Shown: positions 63,605-64,000 of the stretch, piece after piece
Numbering within the stretch: position 1 is the stretch's first letter
How the letters are laid out: every line of letters starts with the position of its first letter
NCBI GenBank assembly: GCA_944364615.1
Contig: CALVWF010000002.1
Span: forward strand, 124,001 to 188,000
DNA length: 64,000 nucleotides
Direction of reading: 5' to 3'
DNA from: an uncultured Clostridia bacterium
GTDB lineage: Bacteria > Bacillota > Clostridia > Christensenellales > CAG-314
Notes under the pieces: generated by a model
What the model was told of the DNA's origin: nothing
Database searches by the model: none
Seen by the model: the letters and a program-made list of their open reading frames with translations, nothing else
Made by a program: the position numbers and the translations under genes

Positions 63605-63631
63605 TTAACGTAAGGTTTAAAAGGAGAATAT

Positions 63632-63940
63632 ATGTCGGGATTTTACGAAAAAGTTTATAGTCAGGTATGCCGTATTCCCTGCGGAAAGGTGGCAACTTAC
63701 GGACAGATAGCACGACTGTGCGGAAATCCGAGGATGTCCCGTCAGGTGGGGTGGGCATTGCACGTCAATCCCAGACCGGGGGTAATTCCCTGTCACAGAG
63801 TAGTCAACAGAAACGGTATGCTGACAGGCGCATTTGCTTTTGGCGGAATGAGCGTGCAAAGAGACCTGCTCGTCAGTGAAGGGGTAGAGGTTCAGACAGA
63901 CCGAGTGGATCTTGACGTTTACCTGTGGGATGAAAAGTAG
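63632..63940 (+). CDS. MGMT-family DNA alkyltransferase-like protein (single DNA-binding domain)
   Basis: 102 residues; ATG behind AAAAGGAGA. It covers only the C-terminal domain of O6-alkylguanine-DNA alkyltransferase: VATYGQIARLCGNPRMSRQVG (helix-turn-helix and arginine finger region, read as YGQIARLCG then RMSRQVG), VIPCHRVVNRNG with the acceptor Cys54, and the closing GGMSVQRDLLVSEGV. Short relatives without the N-terminal domain are usually alkyltransferase-like proteins in which that Cys is Trp or Ala; here the Cys is kept, so methyl transfer is possible. Monocistronic. Confidence 0.9.
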   Translation: MSGFYEKVYSQVCRIPCGKVATYGQIARLCGNPRMSRQVGWALHVNPRPGVIPCHRVVNRNGMLTGAFAFGGMSVQRDLLVSEGVEVQTDRVDLDVYLWDEK

Positions 63941-64000
63941 TAAGCAATTTTGTCCATGGCCGGTTGAAAAAACATCGGATTCATGTTACAATAAAACAAG

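Noticed and set aside
1-64000. Insertion sequences, transposases, integrases, phage genes or CRISPR-Cas
   Set aside because: None of the translations shows such a family. The only transfer-like sign is the duplicated tRNA-Gln end near 60.4 kb.

Overview
The window reads as part of the chromosome of a Gram-positive, anaerobe-type member of the Bacillota, most likely a gut Clostridia. The evidence is sigma-A-type TTGACA/TATAAT promoters, strong AGGAGG ribosome sites, intrinsic terminators with T-runs, many lipobox lipoproteins and no outer-membrane genes. No species marker such as rRNA is present. About 46 kb of the 64 kb encodes exported proteins.

Region A (1-24.0 kb, all +) starts inside an oppF-type peptide-transporter ATPase. 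It continues with an 85-residue one-helix membrane protein, a 2484-residue lipid-anchored subtilase with a BspA-like leucine-rich repeat (LRR) region, and five more lipoproteins (179 to about 1880 residues) built from Ig-like and InlB-like repeats. A bidirectional terminator closes it near 24.0 kb.

Region B (24.06-27.34 kb) holds housekeeping-type genes: a PRC-barrel-like protein (-), an SPFH protein with a zinc-ribbon tail plus a zinc-ribbon membrane protein (YdjI/YdjG-like), and a DUF1858 protein.

Region C (27.58-54.32 kb, all +) begins with a promoter and a structured leader ending in an intrinsic terminator. It then encodes two BspA-like lipoproteins, a second giant subtilase-LRR protein, a third BspA-like lipoprotein, a beta-helix-type lipoprotein, a complete peptide transporter (oppA-B-C-D-F) and a second copy of the one-helix protein. 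I see no U-tailed terminator inside this 26-kb run. Regions A and C share the same ingredients (surface protease, LRR/InlB surface proteins, Opp transporter, one-helix protein). I infer paralogous loci for digesting surface or host protein and importing the peptides.

Region D (54.4-64 kb) holds single genes: a PNPOx-fold protein, a lipoprotein with three FMN-binding (flavinylation) motifs, an NCS2 purine permease (-) behind a leader with a short upstream ORF and attenuator-like terminator, a tRNA-Gln (-) whose 3' end and terminator are duplicated downstream, a purine-type phosphoribosyltransferase (-), a membrane-bound PlsC-like acyltransferase lacking the HX4D aspartate, and a short MGMT-family protein. 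About 860 bases (57.4-58.27 kb) carry no convincing gene.
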